DNA of 64,000 nucleotides from Chaenocephalus aceratus (lineage: Eukaryota > Chordata > Actinopteri > Perciformes > Channichthyidae): NCBI GenBank assembly GCA_023974075.1, contig CM043796.1, positions 27,541,438 to 27,605,437 of the forward strand. Direction: 5' to 3'. Shown piece after piece: positions 12,001-26,400 of the stretch. The notes beneath the pieces were generated by a model. It searched no databases. It was not told the origin of the DNA and worked only from the letters and a program-made list of their open reading frames with translations. Each line of letters starts with the position of its first letter. Within the stretch, counting starts at the first letter, position 1. The position numbers and the translations under genes are program-made.

Positions 12001-14881
12001 GGAGAAATGACCCATAGTAAAAATGAAAACACACACCTATAATTCAGGATGTCTCATATCAATGGCAGTGATAATAATTAATATTTGATCTGAAAATATT
12101 ACTTCTTAAAAAAAAAAGTCTTGTGGCTCAACTTGCCCCGGGTTAGGGGTAAGTTGATCCAGGTCAGGGGGTAAGTTGATCCACTGTTCAAACCTGGGCA
12201 TACCTGTTCAAACCTGGGCGTACCTACAACACATCTTAAAGTTAACTATAAACAATAAATAACAAACCAAATACAAGCTTAGTTTTTCAAATATTTTTAA
12301 TATAAATTTCGATTGAATTGATTGATTTTTTTTAACATGTTAAAAGGAAAATTAATCGTACAAATGGTGATACAATTTCATACATCTTACCAATCAAACA
12401 CAGGGTAAATTCAACTTTAATGTAGCCTACAATGAGCTCTTATTACCAACTTGGCCTACTTTCATTAATTTCTCCTTTGAAAAACTGGCTCAACGTACCC
12501 CAAGGCCAATGGTTCACTTTACCCCACAGCCACCATTTTAGAAAAAATAGCCTAGCATTAAAATTCAGTGTCATCTTTAGCTTAATGATTCGCATGGTTT
12601 AATACGCTGCCAACACATCAACATATACAATATAAGTCTTTAAACCTGGATACTTTTTTTTGCCGATATAGCTGAACATGTTTAATTACAACCAGACCAC
12701 AATGAGCATCTCTCTTTCACAGGCAATGAGCAATGGGTGGAGCTTGCGTAATTTCTGGTCACTTGGCGTTGCCTGGTTACAGGGGGTGGTTCAATTTACC
12801 CACTAGCTCAATTTACCCCCTTCTCCTCTATATATTATTCTGAAATGAACCAATCTGCACAATGACTATACTTTTGTTACTTTATTAAGTATATTCTCCA
12901 ATACTTGTGTACTTTTAGGGTGTCGTATTGTCATACTGATATTCTGTACACATTGTGAATGTAACATTTGTGATATTGGGCGATATAAATAAACATTGAT
13001 TGATTGATTTTACTTGAATGACATTTTGAATACAGGACTTTTACTTGTAACAGAGTACTCTTTGGTGTTTATACTTTTACTCAAGTACAAGATGTGAGTA
13101 TTTCTTCAACCTAGTCTAAATTGTGTAATCAGCAAAGGAAGTGTGACGTTTTCCCACATGTGTTGCAGGTGCACGCGCACATGCCGCTCAGCACGTGGCG
13201 CTGTGGAGTGTCACGTTCCTAATAAAACCTTAGAAGAAGAGGAAATACAAAGGCAAGAAAAGCAGAAGAAGAAGCAGGAATAACAACCAGACGCTCAGCT
13301 CGTATCTCAACAGGGGGAATATACTTATTTTAAAACGTATATCCTTATTTTACTACCACTCGGGCTGTATCCAGTAACAGTAAGCTGCTATTCACATTGT
13401 CTCTACTGTATTTATCTGGGAAGAGTACTTTAGCATCCACTGTGTGTTTACGTCTGGTGCTTTTTAGTATTTTTAGTGACGTTATTGCAACTTGCTGGCT
13501 GTGACATTTGCTGATACAGCACACCTGAGATGAGCTGAAGACAATAGGAGCTTCACTGCACACTTTGGTACGAATTCTGCATATATAATGTTAACTATGC
13601 TAATATATAATGACAAGTGTGTGAGCTAATTAATGTCAAGGCTTAGCTAGCATGTGTGTGTGTTTCTACCTGGATAAGTTGGCTAATGTTCACCAAGGGA
13701 ACAGAGGGAACAGAAAGTGGACATCCGGGAAGAGAAGAGATTTGTAGACTCAGCTGTTTCTTACTTTAGTAATTTCCTGCTTTACGTTGGAGTCTCAGTT
13801 TCACACAGAGCTGAGAGAAGTACTTGAGTAGAAGTACTCAGATCTTGTGTGTGTAGGAATACTCTGTCACAGTAAAAGGCATGCATTCAAATAAAAGTAG
13901 AAAAGTATTATCATCAAAATATAGTGAAAGTAGCGACAGTAAAAGTAGTCGTTGTGCAGATTGGTCCATTTCAGAATAATATATATGATATGTTTTATAA
14001 TGATTGATCTTTAAAGTGTTCTCAAAGCTGGTAAAGGTGCAGCTAGTCTGAAGTACTTTGTAGACTGCAGGGTAGCTGGTGGATTTACTCCAGGTGGAAC
14101 TAAAGTCTGATTAAACACTTAATTATATTTCACATCATTCATCCACATCTGTAAAGTAACTAAAGGTATTAAATACATGTACTGGAGTCAAAGCACAAAG
14201 TAGCATTACATGGAAATACTCAAGTACCTCAAAACTGTACTTAAGTACAGACAGTACAGTACTTGAGTTGATAGATATAGATACTTGGTTACTCGGTACA
14301 ATTCCTCCACTAGCACAACAGTATTATAGCATGTGTTAGTAGTTTCTGTACAAACTGTGAAGTCCACTGAGACAAATGTAACATTGATTGATAGTATGTC
14401 AATTAGAGCCAGTGTTTGAACAAACCCTGTGTATCTCCCAGCTGTGCGTGTGTCACGTGATGTTATCTGTAGCATGTTGGCAGGAAGAGCCGTTTGTCCT
14501 GTCAGCGAATGTCTGCTCCAATATGCTCCCTCTGCTGCAGATAACACACCGTGGTTTCTAACATGGACATGTCTCTAAAGTAGCAGGTTTTTACATTTGT
14601 ATAAAGCTTTATTTGTGTAGCACCAGCTGCTTTAACAATCAGTATCAGAAAAGCTTTGTTCGTCCCGCAACTGGGAAATGTACATTATTACAACAGCAGA
14701 TAAAGTGAGGAGAATAGACTTGGATATTAAAAAAATAAAGAATGCCTAAGTATGCACACGTTATTAGTAACACAATAAGTTAAAAAACAAATAACAGATA
14801 TGGACAGCATGGTTAACAAGTAGCAATGTAATTGTGTTTAATGTGTGATAATACAATTGCAGATTCAGAATCAAGTGTTTG
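12001..14881. other. Intergenic DNA, no gene recognised
   Basis: Includes a retroelement-tail-like ATAAATAAACATTGATTGATTGA near 12985-13007. Purine-rich DNA at 13220-13310 could belong to an upstream non-coding exon of slc38a9, but no splice link could be shown. Confidence 0.4.
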
Positions 14882-14889
14882 CCAGGTAC

Positions 14890-15450
14890 TAGGGCTGCAC
14901 GATATTGGAAAAAACTGACATTACGATATTTTCTTCCCCTGCGATATATATTGCGATATGAAAAAATACACGAATTGAAGAAAAGGCAGTTTTTTTTTGT
15001 CCGCAAACCGTCTTTTCTTGAACTTTAATGCTACACAATTGCTATTTTTTTTTTCAACAAGCTAAGCTAGCTCGGTTAGCAGTGGCGAACTGCCCTGGAG
15101 AAACACATGAAACTACTTTATTCAGTGTTTTTACCTTTTAATCACCGGGTCCGTTTGCTTTGGAGACTTGATTGTGATTGGTGGTTTGCTGCATGCAGAG
15201 CCTGCATGTCACTCACTCAAGTGACCCTGACGTGAGAGTTTTCCTTTTGTAGCAAGCAGCAAAATAATTGTAACATGACGTGTTTGAGTTAATTTGCCTA
15301 CTTAATATCACACGTCCTAAAAAATAAAATAAAAAAAAGATTAAATAAATACAAAAATAAAAAAAATAATTTTTTAAGTCACACTTCCTGCGTTGTGAAT
15401 ATCGCGCATATCGCGATTATCGTCACGACACGATATATCGTGCAGCCCTA
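14890..15450. mobile_element. hAT-like MITE (TAGGGCTGCACGATAT family), intact
   Basis: Terminal inverted repeats TAGGGCTGCACGATAT and ATATCGTGCAGCCCTA are flanked by a perfect 8-bp target duplication CCAGGTAC (14882-14889 and 15451-15458). Internal sequence is AT-rich with no coding capacity. Confidence 0.92.
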
Positions 15451-15458
15451 CCAGGTAC

Positions 15459-17426
15459 GTTTACACACACTGGTGTCTGGTGGAGCAAACATAAACAATC
15501 TAAGAAAAATAAGTTAAAAAATGTAAAGATAATAAAAATAAGTATTTAAAAATATATATTTAGATTTAAAAAGACAAGCATTTACAGCAAATACAAATAT
15601 ACAAAGAACCTTAAAAGCTAAAAAATAAATAAAAATACCCTATTTTATTGTAAAAATATTTTTATTTTTATAGGAAGAATGCTTACAAATAATAACCGTA
15701 CAGTAAAACCCTTATGCCGACATTGTTGTTCACCTGATCAACATCTCAAGACTATTAACATTTTAAATAGTGTAAAACTTAAACTTCATCAAGTTGTATA
15801 AAGATGAAAATACAACAGTAATTAACCAAATACCTCAATGTCATTTTGACACAATATTGTATAATTTGGTGTCCCATTGGTGCGTTTACTAAATACTTTC
15901 ACAATGACATGCATATCTATCAGTAATGTGGATTTAATGACAAAGGCATATCAAACATCAGCTTTAACAGTAAGTTCAGGGAATGACGACGTCACCGTAA
16001 TGCTGCCTTAAAACCAGGAAAAGACCATATCTAGTATCATCACAAGAACGCCATGGAATGGAATCAAATCTTTATATTATACATGAACAATAAGTAAAAA
16101 CATGACGAACATCAGGGGGCCGTGGCTCTGGGACTCGCTGAGCTTGAAGAGGAAGGGGAAGGGGGGGGTCCTGGAGTCTGGATCAGAACCGTTTGGTCTC
16201 TTAAAGCTCCTGTGTGTGAACCTAAAGAACTCTGAAACCAGTTTGTGTCTCCTGTCGAGATCACTGCAGCGCCACTAGAGGTCCTCCTATCTAATGTATG
16301 CAATACACCGTCTTCACACCTGATTAAAGGAAACATCTGAATCACTCTGCTTCAGAATATAGGTGTTAAAGAAACTTCAACAATTACAATATCTTTATTT
16401 GACATACCGTGAATTATATACACAGGCAAAGTGATTACTAGCTAGAATGCAACGGCAGTACGGTCAGCATTGTTGTGGCAATTTTAGAAAATGCTCAACA
16501 ACGATGCCTGCTTTTCAACAGTCGGAGTGATTTTCCTGTTGTATTGTTGGGTGTGGTATATCTTGAGAGCCCCTCACCCAAACACTGAACACTGTGATGC
16601 CTCGGGTCCTGAGCAGGGTGTCACAATTTCAAAGCAAAACTTAAAATAAAGCTTTTGATTTAGTTCCTCCAAAAAAGTGGTCTTAGACCCAGAGCATCAG
16701 GGGGCTAGGGGTGGGCAATATGACCTGAAATGTGACAGTTTCTTTTGCACCGATAGTGCTATATATAGGTATAACAAAAGCAAAGGGGATATGCGTCTTT
16801 CGGCTTCACTTTTGGCAAAATAAGTGGAACATAATTGGCGGTCCAAAATGCTTTTTTCCCCCTGAAATAGAGGTGCCACGCCATTTGTAGTCTGACAAAT
16901 CGAAGTGGGGATTACAAAACACTACATATGCATCTTTGAAGTATTTGTATAACTTTGATGCAGTGTGAACATAACCGTTGTAAGTGAAATGATAAAGAGA
17001 GAATAAGGAAATAGGCTTTATTGGGTTAGATGCTATGATGAATACAAACAAAATTTAATTGTATGCAGTTTTGATGTTTACCGTCTTATTGCCCACCTTA
17101 GGCTACGCTAAGCAATGTTTTTATGCTACAGTCAGGTCAACGTGCGTAGTCTCTCTGAGAAGAAATAGGATGACTGTTAATACGTGGAGTTAAATGCACA
17201 GAAAATTACAAATAAACAAAGTACTACACCACAAATATACAACGGCTTCACACAGCCAGTAGAAAGTAATTCCTTCACTGTGACTTCATGCTCGTGCACT
17301 TACCGACTGTTCTACATGAATATTGCATGTTTTACGGCTGCTGTGTGCCAGTTACTGATTATATTTTACAACATGCTTACTCCCAGTCAGGTGATGAGCG
17401 TTGGGAGGCTGAACGTCTGAGGCATC
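15459..17426. other. Intergenic/5-prime region of slc38a9
   Basis: Mostly AT-rich non-coding DNA. Copy 2 of a dispersed repeat lies at 16178-16385 (see 10780). The 60 bases before the slc38a9 ATG probably belong to the 5-prime UTR; a splice acceptor is possible at CTCCCAG (17382-17388). The promoter was not located. Confidence 0.4.
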
Positions 17427-20400
17427 ATGGAGGACGAGTGCAGGCCTCTGCTGAGCTCCGAGCAGCAGACGGCAGAGAGCTATTCCCAGAGAGGCTCCAC
17501 GGACTCCCTGGACTTCAGGGCTAAAAGGTAGAAACGCGACACCGATCGATATCACAATATCACCAGCACTGCGCCTGCGTGACAGAATAATGCAGACACA
17601 CACTGAGGGTCATGTTCAGTACGAAAGAGGGGGCAGACTGAGAGCTATAGTGACGGCTTTAATACCAGTCAACAGACACTGGGTTATATTCCATCAGGAT
17701 TTCTGGGCGAAAATCTGTCACAAAAATTGTCTTTTGAGCTTGTAAAGTGTTTGTCTACCTATCAACAAAAGCATGTCACTGTCCAAATATAATATAATAA
17801 TAATAAGCTTTGTTTGTATAGCACCTTTCATAAAAGAATTGCAGTTAAAATAGCATAGGATAGGCATATAGAAAATAGATTTAGATTAATGGGACGACGA
17901 TAAAATTGTGCATTGAAGGAGGATAGTGCAAATATCAGTGTACAGTCTATGGTTCAAATGCATCCAAATTGTACAACAATATTGTGTGTGTGTGTACTTG
18001 TGGGGACCTAAATCTGTTTACATAGTCACGTGTGGGGACTGGCTTCCCTTATGGGGACAAATTGGAGGGAATCATTAATTTTAGGGTGAAGACTTGGTTA
18101 GGTTTAGGCATGTGTTGGTTATGGTTAGGATAAGGTGTGTGTGTGTGTGTGTGGTCCTTATAACATGCTAGACCTGGAACCCTCATGACAAGCAAATACT
18201 GAGAAGTTGAATGTGTGTGTCCTGCACCTCCTGAGTATTAGTACTGTGTGTGAGTTTTAATCCAGTTAGCTATTTCGCAGTGGCCAACTAGCTTTCTAGG
18301 ACATACTGTAAAGCACATACTACCAAACCTGACGCTACTAATTACCAGTGTGTGTGTGGTGTAAACAAATAATGGGAATAATACAACTATAAAAACAGGC
18401 TAACTCAGCACTTTGGCTCCTACAGCTGGTCCTTGGCAGGTTTGATTTAATGGACTATGAAAAACTGAATTCCTTAATTGACGCTATTTTCCTCTACTTT
18501 TTTGTAGACCTTTCTACGTGGAGCCCAGGAACATCGTGGGTGACGTCCCGCAGGAGAGGGTCTCTGCTGAGGCGGCCATCCTCAACAGCAGAGTGCATTA
18601 TTACAGCCGGCTGACCGCCTCCTCTGACAGACTGCTAGTAAGTCTCATCACTGCTAACTAGTTTAGAGCTTTTAGCTTTTATGCAGCCTGGAGCAAACTG
18701 CCTGAAATCTGAGGTCCGCCCAAACCCTGGGTTCTTTCAAATTAAGGTTTATTTTTAATACTGCCTATCCTGAGATGCTATAACCGTGCCTTATCATTGC
18801 ACTTCTCGCTGCAACCATTATTTTATCGCCTTTTTTTAAATTATTTTTAAATCATTATGCGTTGAATGCCTGCGTGAAGCACTTTTAATTGCCTCTGTGT
18901 CTTAAAATACAAATAAACTAACCTTAAAGCCCCTGTCACACTGTCCCGAAATGTACACCCGATGGACACACGATAAAGGAAATGTTCAAATTCGGCTGTG
19001 ATCGTAGCAACATCGGGCCGTTCGTGAGGGCATCTTAAGCCATCGTATGACCGCCGGTGGAGTTTCTCAGGCTCCGGCAGCAACTTCGTAAGGCACTCGT
19101 GAGGGCATCTTGTCAAGTCGTGTTATCATCGGTGCATTCGCCCTCACTCTGATCGGGGCGAATGCCCGATGGCACCGATGATAACAAGATGCCCTCACGA
19201 TGGCCTTACGAAGGGCAAAATTGACACACGAATTCAACACGAAAATGAACCTTCTCAAGGTCCTTCGGCTATTTTTTGGCATGCCAAAGATTTTGCCTCC
19301 GCTCACGAAGTTGCTGCCGGAGCCTGAGAAACTCCACCGGCGGTCATACGAAGGCTTAGATGCCCTCACGAACGGCCCGATGTTGCTACGATCACAGCCG
19401 AATTTGAACATTTCCTTTATCGTGTGTCCATCGGGTTGTTTTATTGCACAACAAAATCATGTAAACATATTATGTAAATAACCCAATTTGTGTTCTGTGA
19501 AACTGAAAAGGATATAATATATTATTTTGAAGGAGAGTTGACAGGAAGTTGTTGTTGCTATGGAAACAACAACATGACGGAGAAAACGTAATATCTTCTA
19601 CATATAAAGACGGAGAAAGTAAAGAACAAAGTCTGAAGATATCAGTACAGTATCATAGTACTGTAACATAATTGTTTGGGTTACTTTCGTTGCAGTTGTA
19701 TGTCTTAAATGTAATGTAAATGTTGCCTTCGTGTGTGGTTCGGGGCCATCTTCGTGTTCAATATTCAATATTCGTGTGTCCATCGGGTGTACATTTCGGG
19801 ACAGTGACAGGGGCTTTACCGTAGTTGTCATGGCCAGGGACCCCTTATCATGATCATGGATGTATAGAGAGAATTGGATGCGGTGTTTCAAGCAGGGCCC
19901 CGTTCATTCCTCTGATAGTTGCTCACTGACTTCCCAGTACAACAATCTGGGGCCGAAGAGCATCCGCCAAGTGTTGTCCTCGAGCCCTGCCCCCATTCGA
20001 TTCAATCTTTTTCCCAATGTGGAACAAAGTATGTTTGGGCCCAAATGACGTCACAGACTACAGCGGGACAAGTGGTATGTCAAGACAGGACGCGACTAAT
20101 CAGTTGGCATGCTGATTTCAGTAGCTATCTCTGCAACTCAATACATTGACATCTATGGCAGGATGTCAACATTATAACCTCTTGACATATCAGACCTTTT
20201 TCGATGAATGAAAGATTGTAACCCAGGCAATAACCATGCAACACGTTCCCGTGTGGTTATGGTTATTATAGTGGACCATGAGATTGTTGCAATTTCCTCC
20301 ATTCAAGCTTTTAAATTGACATCGAGTACATAGTAAAATGCTTTTTTAAACTCTTAAATTGTATGAAAGACACGTTTTGGCTCAGTTTCAGATAAAGGTT

Positions 20401-23400
20401 AGGATGTGGTTATGTTTCCCTAAAGGCCCTGACACACCAACCCGATTTTGGGAGTCAGAGGCCGTCAGAGGTTGTCGGGCATTCGCGGCGCCGTAGTCAG
20501 GTTGGTGTGTCCCGCACCGTCGACCATGACACGCCTTATTTGGACTGCCAGACCCAATGCATGGCCGATTCAACATGTTGAATCGGCCATGCATCGGGTC
20601 TGGCAGTCGGACCAAATAATCACTCTGATTGGCTGTTCAGCTAGCAAATCAGTGCATGAGAAGCGAAGCGGAAGTGAGGGACGTAAACAAACGATTTAAG
20701 AAGGCACACACAGACTGCTATTCATTTTCATCTCATCATGGCGATCTGGAATGATGCAAACGAAGACCTGCTCATCACCTTGATCCAGGAGAGGCCAGCT
20801 CTGTATGATATTACGGAGAAAAGATACTCTTCTTCTTCTCTGTCTTCCGGTTGTTGGCTCTTTTGAATGACGAATACACACTACCGCCGCCTGCTGGTAA
20901 GGAGAGTTATTGCCACTCACGCACTGAAGTCGGTGCGGTGTGTTCCCGTGCGACACATGGCCAAAACGCAGGAGAACACGGTTCAGGCAAAACTCAAACG
21001 GACTATAAACTTTAAACACAAGTCATGTGCTCGGAAATGCTGTTCAACCATTGGTCAGACATTAAGGGGGTAAAAACGCAAATCCCGACAATTTCTACCG
21101 GAGCCTCCGCCATGGAGCATCGGCACTTTCGGCAGGTTATTCTCATGCTGCCGTTAGTCTGGAGATCAACAGACATATGATTATATAATCAGACAACGTC
21201 CGTTAAAAACATTATAACACACATAATGAGAGACGTTCTGCAGTAAGGAGGGCGTTTCACCGACGACAGGTGTTCTTACTTTTATGTAGCTGAGAATTCT
21301 TACTTTACACGACACTGTTCAACACTTCATTCTGCTTCACTCTTTAACTGAACAACCACGGATGTCTTGAAAGACTCTTTCGCTAAAGATTTTGTAGACA
21401 TCCGCGTTCTTGTGACACGTAAATACTGCGCTTCCTATGTTTTGGTGCGGACTGCGTTCACACCAGCGATGAACCGCTCCAGAGTTCACAAGCAAGCGCT
21501 CCGAGACCACCTATTTTAGCGGACCAGAGTCCGGTTCTTTAGTTCACTTCAGAGGTCTCGTACTGCGTTCACACCGACCCAAACGAACCGCACCAAGTGG
21601 CTAAACGCACCAGGGTTCGATTCAACCGGACTATACAAGGCAGGTGTGAACGCACAAGAGTAGAAATAAAGAATTCTAAAATGTAAACATCTTAAAACAG
21701 CAATACAAAAGTTGTTGAAATACCAGTTTACAGTAAACAAAGTATAAAGCGGGATATTATATACATACAGTGTTTCCCATACAGTGATTTATTTGTGACG
21801 GACCACGATTTTTTTATTTTGGTGGTCTAATGGATAGTGAGGTGGGCTGAAGATCGGAAGGTTGCGAGTTCAAATCCCGCCTGGAACACCACTACTAGTG
21901 TGCCCTTGAGTAAGGCACTTAGCCCTCAGTTACTCCAGGGAGAATGTCCCTGTAATTGGTCGTTGTAAGTCGCTGTGGAATAAGGCGTCTGCTAAATGCC
22001 TAAATTATATTTTTGGGAGAATAAACCCCACAGATCCTCAACTCCGGTGTGTCTCACTCATCAACAACGCAACACAGAGCAACAAGAACGTTGTCTACAG
22101 TAGCCATGAACTCGCATGTAATTTATTATTTGGGGGGGGGGTGGATGCGTGGGCCACCTGAATCAAAATTCTGTGGGAAAAACTGTACATATATTTACTA
22201 CCTGTAAAGAGAGGCACATGCCAACCGCACAAGATTGTAACCCAAGAAATAAACGCATTCATTTCACTTTATGTGGTTATGTTTTCGCTCAGATTTTCCC
22301 CTGACATATGTAATATTAAACAGATGTAACGTCTTTATGCCTTTATTTGTCATAAACACCGTTGTTACTGTACCTCTTAATGCTGTGTTTTTTCCTCCTG
22401 ACAAAGTGTACATAAAGTCTTAATTTTAGACAGTACATGTATGAAGTTGACTTTTGATTGTGTTCTGGTTTTATGTTTCAGTATTTGTAAGCAACTGTGA
22501 CTGAAAGAATATTGCTTTTATTTTAATTGTTATGGTTCTTTCATTATTTTTTTAAGAAGAGGCAGGTAAAATAAGATTTTCTTCTCCCTGCTCCTTCCAC
22601 CATGCGCTATAAAAAAAAAACAATAGTATAAGTCTACATGTTTTGTTTTAAAGGGGACCTATCATGCAAAATGCACTTCTTGATGTCTTTTATACATAAC
22701 TATGTGTCGCCGGTGTGTCGGGGAACTCACGCAGCGTCAGGAAATAAAACCCTCTCTCTTTTCCTCCGTACCCAAATCTCTAAAAACAGGGAACAACGGA
22801 GCTGATCCAGATTTGCGTCCGATATGACGTAACATCTGAAATGTGGACCCACGGCCCAATCAGAAACGTTGCTATCAGAAACCATGTCCGACTGTTTTGG
22901 ACGTAATATGGTCGGTGTTTACATTAGCATCGCTAACACTCAGAGCTAACCTGTGCTGGAGAGCATGTGTGTGAAGAAGCAGGAAGTAGAAAGGAACTCA
23001 CCTTGTGGTATAACCGGCAAGAGAGAAAGCCTTTGAGCTCCAGACTGTTTCAGATCCTTGATGATCCATGATATGGCGTTTCATCACGGCAGCATTTAGT
23101 TTAGACGGTAGCTGCCGGGTCCCGCATAGAGCTCAGACCCCCCATTTTTATATTTTATCAATTTGTTTTTGTTTTAAAGCTTTATTTCCCAAATCAGCAC
23201 TTTTGAAACAGGAAGTGAAATGGAGGGATACGAGGCATGGCTAGAATGAGTGATCTGTTTGGTATTTTGAGCAAAACACTTCATAGACATGTTTTTTATA
23301 TATCTGAAACCTATGCTATTGCCTAAAAATAGCATGATAGGTGACCTTTAAAAATAACTGCCATGTGTGGAATAAAAATAAATAAATTCTGTTTTCTCTC

Positions 23401-26400
23401 CCCTTCAGAGTCCTCCAGACCATGTGATCCCGCACACAGAGGAGATCTACATCTACAGCCCACTGGGGACAGCTTTCAAGGTGAAAGGCCTCGACCAATC
23501 CTCTAAAAACCCCAGTTTCATCACCATGTAAGCCCGTCAGCTGAACAGTCCATCGCCCGGAGCTAAATGTGCTCTTCATACTCCGACTGCTTTCATTCCG
23601 ACCTTGCTTTCATCTCTCCTTTGCAGATTTGCTATATGGAACACAATGATGGGAACATCTATACTCAGCATACCTTGGGGTATAAAGCAGGTGAATCGCT
23701 TTACTCCACATACTCCTTACACATGACCGGCTGCGTATCGACCTTAGTTATTCTGCAGGATGCGCTCTTTGAAATCACCTACATCTGGATATGTGAAGTA
23801 CCTGAGGAGTGCTCCATGAACAACTTGTACTTATTTTTGTTGTTATATTTCCACGTTCTGTTTTTAAAAAGTTGTATTAGTTTGCCTTCTAAAGCGGCTG
23901 TTAATGTAGGTAGGCAGGTAGGTAGACAGGCAGGTAGGTAGGCAGACAGATAGACGGATGGATGGATGGATAGATAGATAGATGGACAGGTAGGTAGACA
24001 GACAGATGGATAGATAGATAGATAGATGGACAGGTAGGTAGACAGACAGACGGATAGATATATATATAGATAGATGGACAGGTAGGTAGGTAGGCAGGCA
24101 GACAGACAGACAGACGGATAGATAGATGGACAGGTAGGTAGATAGATAGATAGTACTTTATTGATCCCAAATTGGGAGATGTTTGCGTTGCAGCAGCATA
24201 AAAAAACAAGGCAATGTACATTAGAGAAATTAAGACACTAGAAATAAACAGTCCACAATATTTTGGGGGGTCGTAAGGACTGGAAAAGAGCTTCAGCACA
24301 TTTACCCTTTACTATCTGCTGTATCTTTCAGGCTGGTTTCACTCTGGGGATCATCATCCTCATCCTCACCGGCCTGCTGATGCTCTACTGCTGTTTCATC
24401 GTCCTCAAATCACCAAAAGCGATACGTAAGTTATTCTGCGCGAGTCTTTTAATAAATTGTCCATTAGTCTAAAATATGTCTCTTTATTATTATAATGTTT
24501 TTCCGTTTGAGACACTTGCATTTCTCTAGAACATGAAATCAGAAACGCTGTACTGGGAATACACTACAGCCAATGTAGAGTCCTTTTTAAAAACAAATAT
24601 TGAAATGGTGTAAAGGGTCCCGTGGTCGGATCGAAACCAGGTCCTCCTCCTCCTCCTCCTCCTCCTCCGCAGGGTCTTAGCCCCAGTGTATAGTCCGCCA
24701 ACTCCTCCAAGTAAAGTCCATATTGTCTCCAAGCACCAGCACGTTGTAGTGTTTGTTATTGGATTATTGAACTATCTTCTATCGAGGAGAAGCTCTGTGG
24801 CTTTCTCACATTCAGCGTGAGATTTTTTTGGGGTGAAATTAGTGTGTTGGCCAAAGAGAGGTGTGTGTCTTCTTATGCCAACAGTGTGAGAGTTGGACAT
24901 TGTGAGAATTGTTTCAGCTGATTATTTGTAGTGTTTGTAGGAAAGGTGTATGCCTCCATTTTGTCATACACCCTTTACAAAAACCCTCGTGTGTATCCTT
25001 TACAAAAGTGCTGACTCTTATCTGGTAGAGTGTGTACTCGGCATCAGAGATGTCAAAAGTACACACATCTTTTACTCAAGTAGAAGTACACATACTCGTG
25101 TTTAAAAATACTCTGGTGAAAGTAGAAGTAATGACTAAACTTCTTTCCTCAAGTAAAAGTAAAGAGGCTTTGAAGTGTACTTCAGTAGAAAGTACCCATA
25201 GCTAGCAGCTGTTTTAAAGAGTACCTGACCTCCCTTTATATCAGTGTTTCTCAAACTTTTTCATACCAAGGACCACTTAACCAATAAATAAACACTCGCG
25301 GACCACCTAACTCCACAAATATCCAAAAACACATCGTTTTTTGAAACTCATGCTCGTTCCATTGCGGAGATATTCCCGTGAGAGTGCGAAAAGCTTAAAT
25401 AAATGTATTTATTTCAAATGTGAAATGTTACCAATATACTCGGGGACCACTAGGGGGCGCTCACGGACCACCAGAGGTCCGCGGACCACACTTTGAGAAG
25501 CACTGCTTTATATCAATAGAACAATAATGTCATTGTTAGCTAATGAATGTTTCCATGCTGAACAACGGCAACATGTGTTCAACATGTGAGAAGTAGAAAG
25601 TACAGGTATTTGAGTTCAACATGTAGAAAGTACAGGTATTTGGGTTCAACATGTGAGAAGTAGAAAGTACAGGTATTTGAGTTCAACATGTAGAAAGTAC
25701 AGGTATTTGGGTTCAACATATGAGAAGTAGAAAGTACAGGTATTTGTGTTCAACATGTGAGAAGTAGAAAGTACAGGTATTTGGGTTCAACATGTGAGAA
25801 GTAGAAAGTACAGGTATTTGAGTTCAACATGTAAGAAGTAAGAAGTAGAAAGTACAGGTATTTGAGTTCAACATGTGAGAAGTAGAAAGTACAGGTATTT
25901 GAGTTCAACATGTAAGAAGTAGAAAGTACAGGTATTTGAGTTCAACATGTGAGAAGTAGAAAGTACAGGTATTTGTGTTCAACATGTGAGAAGTAGAAAG
26001 TACAGGTATTTGGGTTTAACATGTGAGAAGTAGAAAGTACAGGTATTTGGGTTTAACATGTGAGAAGTAGAAAGTACAGGTATTTGGGTTTAACATGTGA
26101 GAAGTAGAAAGTACAGGTATTTGTGTTCAAAATGTAAGAAGTAAAAGTAAAAAGTCGTCAGAAAAAAAAGTAGTGGAGTAAAGTACTGATGCCAGAAGAA
26201 TGTACTTAAGTACAGCAACAAAGTATTTGTACTCCTCTCCTTCCCACCTCTGCTCAGCATACAAACACATTCATTATTACTAGCGGTAATTATTATTTCT
26301 TAATAATACATGTAATAAGTTCTGGCAGGTGTTCAGTGTGTGTCGTCGCCATGTTCCCACAGAGGAGTGGCTCCATTAGCATGTTCTTGCCAGCCTCACA

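Larger units (their letters stand above)
25046..26254. mobile_element. AGTA-rich dispersed element with internal expansions
   Basis: Starts near GAGATGTCAAAAGTACACAC and ends near CTTCCCACCTCTG, with AAGTAGAAGTA-like stepwise sequence common in fish genomes. It is interrupted by a hAT-like MITE (25242-25505) and contains a minisatellite expansion (25571-26130). Confidence 0.6.

Noticed and set aside
21821..21890. tRNA gene
   Set aside because: The tRNA-like part has a degraded A box and is joined to a SINE body and tail.
25571..26130. Regularly spaced repeats resembling a CRISPR array
   Set aside because: Units are contiguous without unique spacers and the genome is vertebrate; it is a minisatellite.
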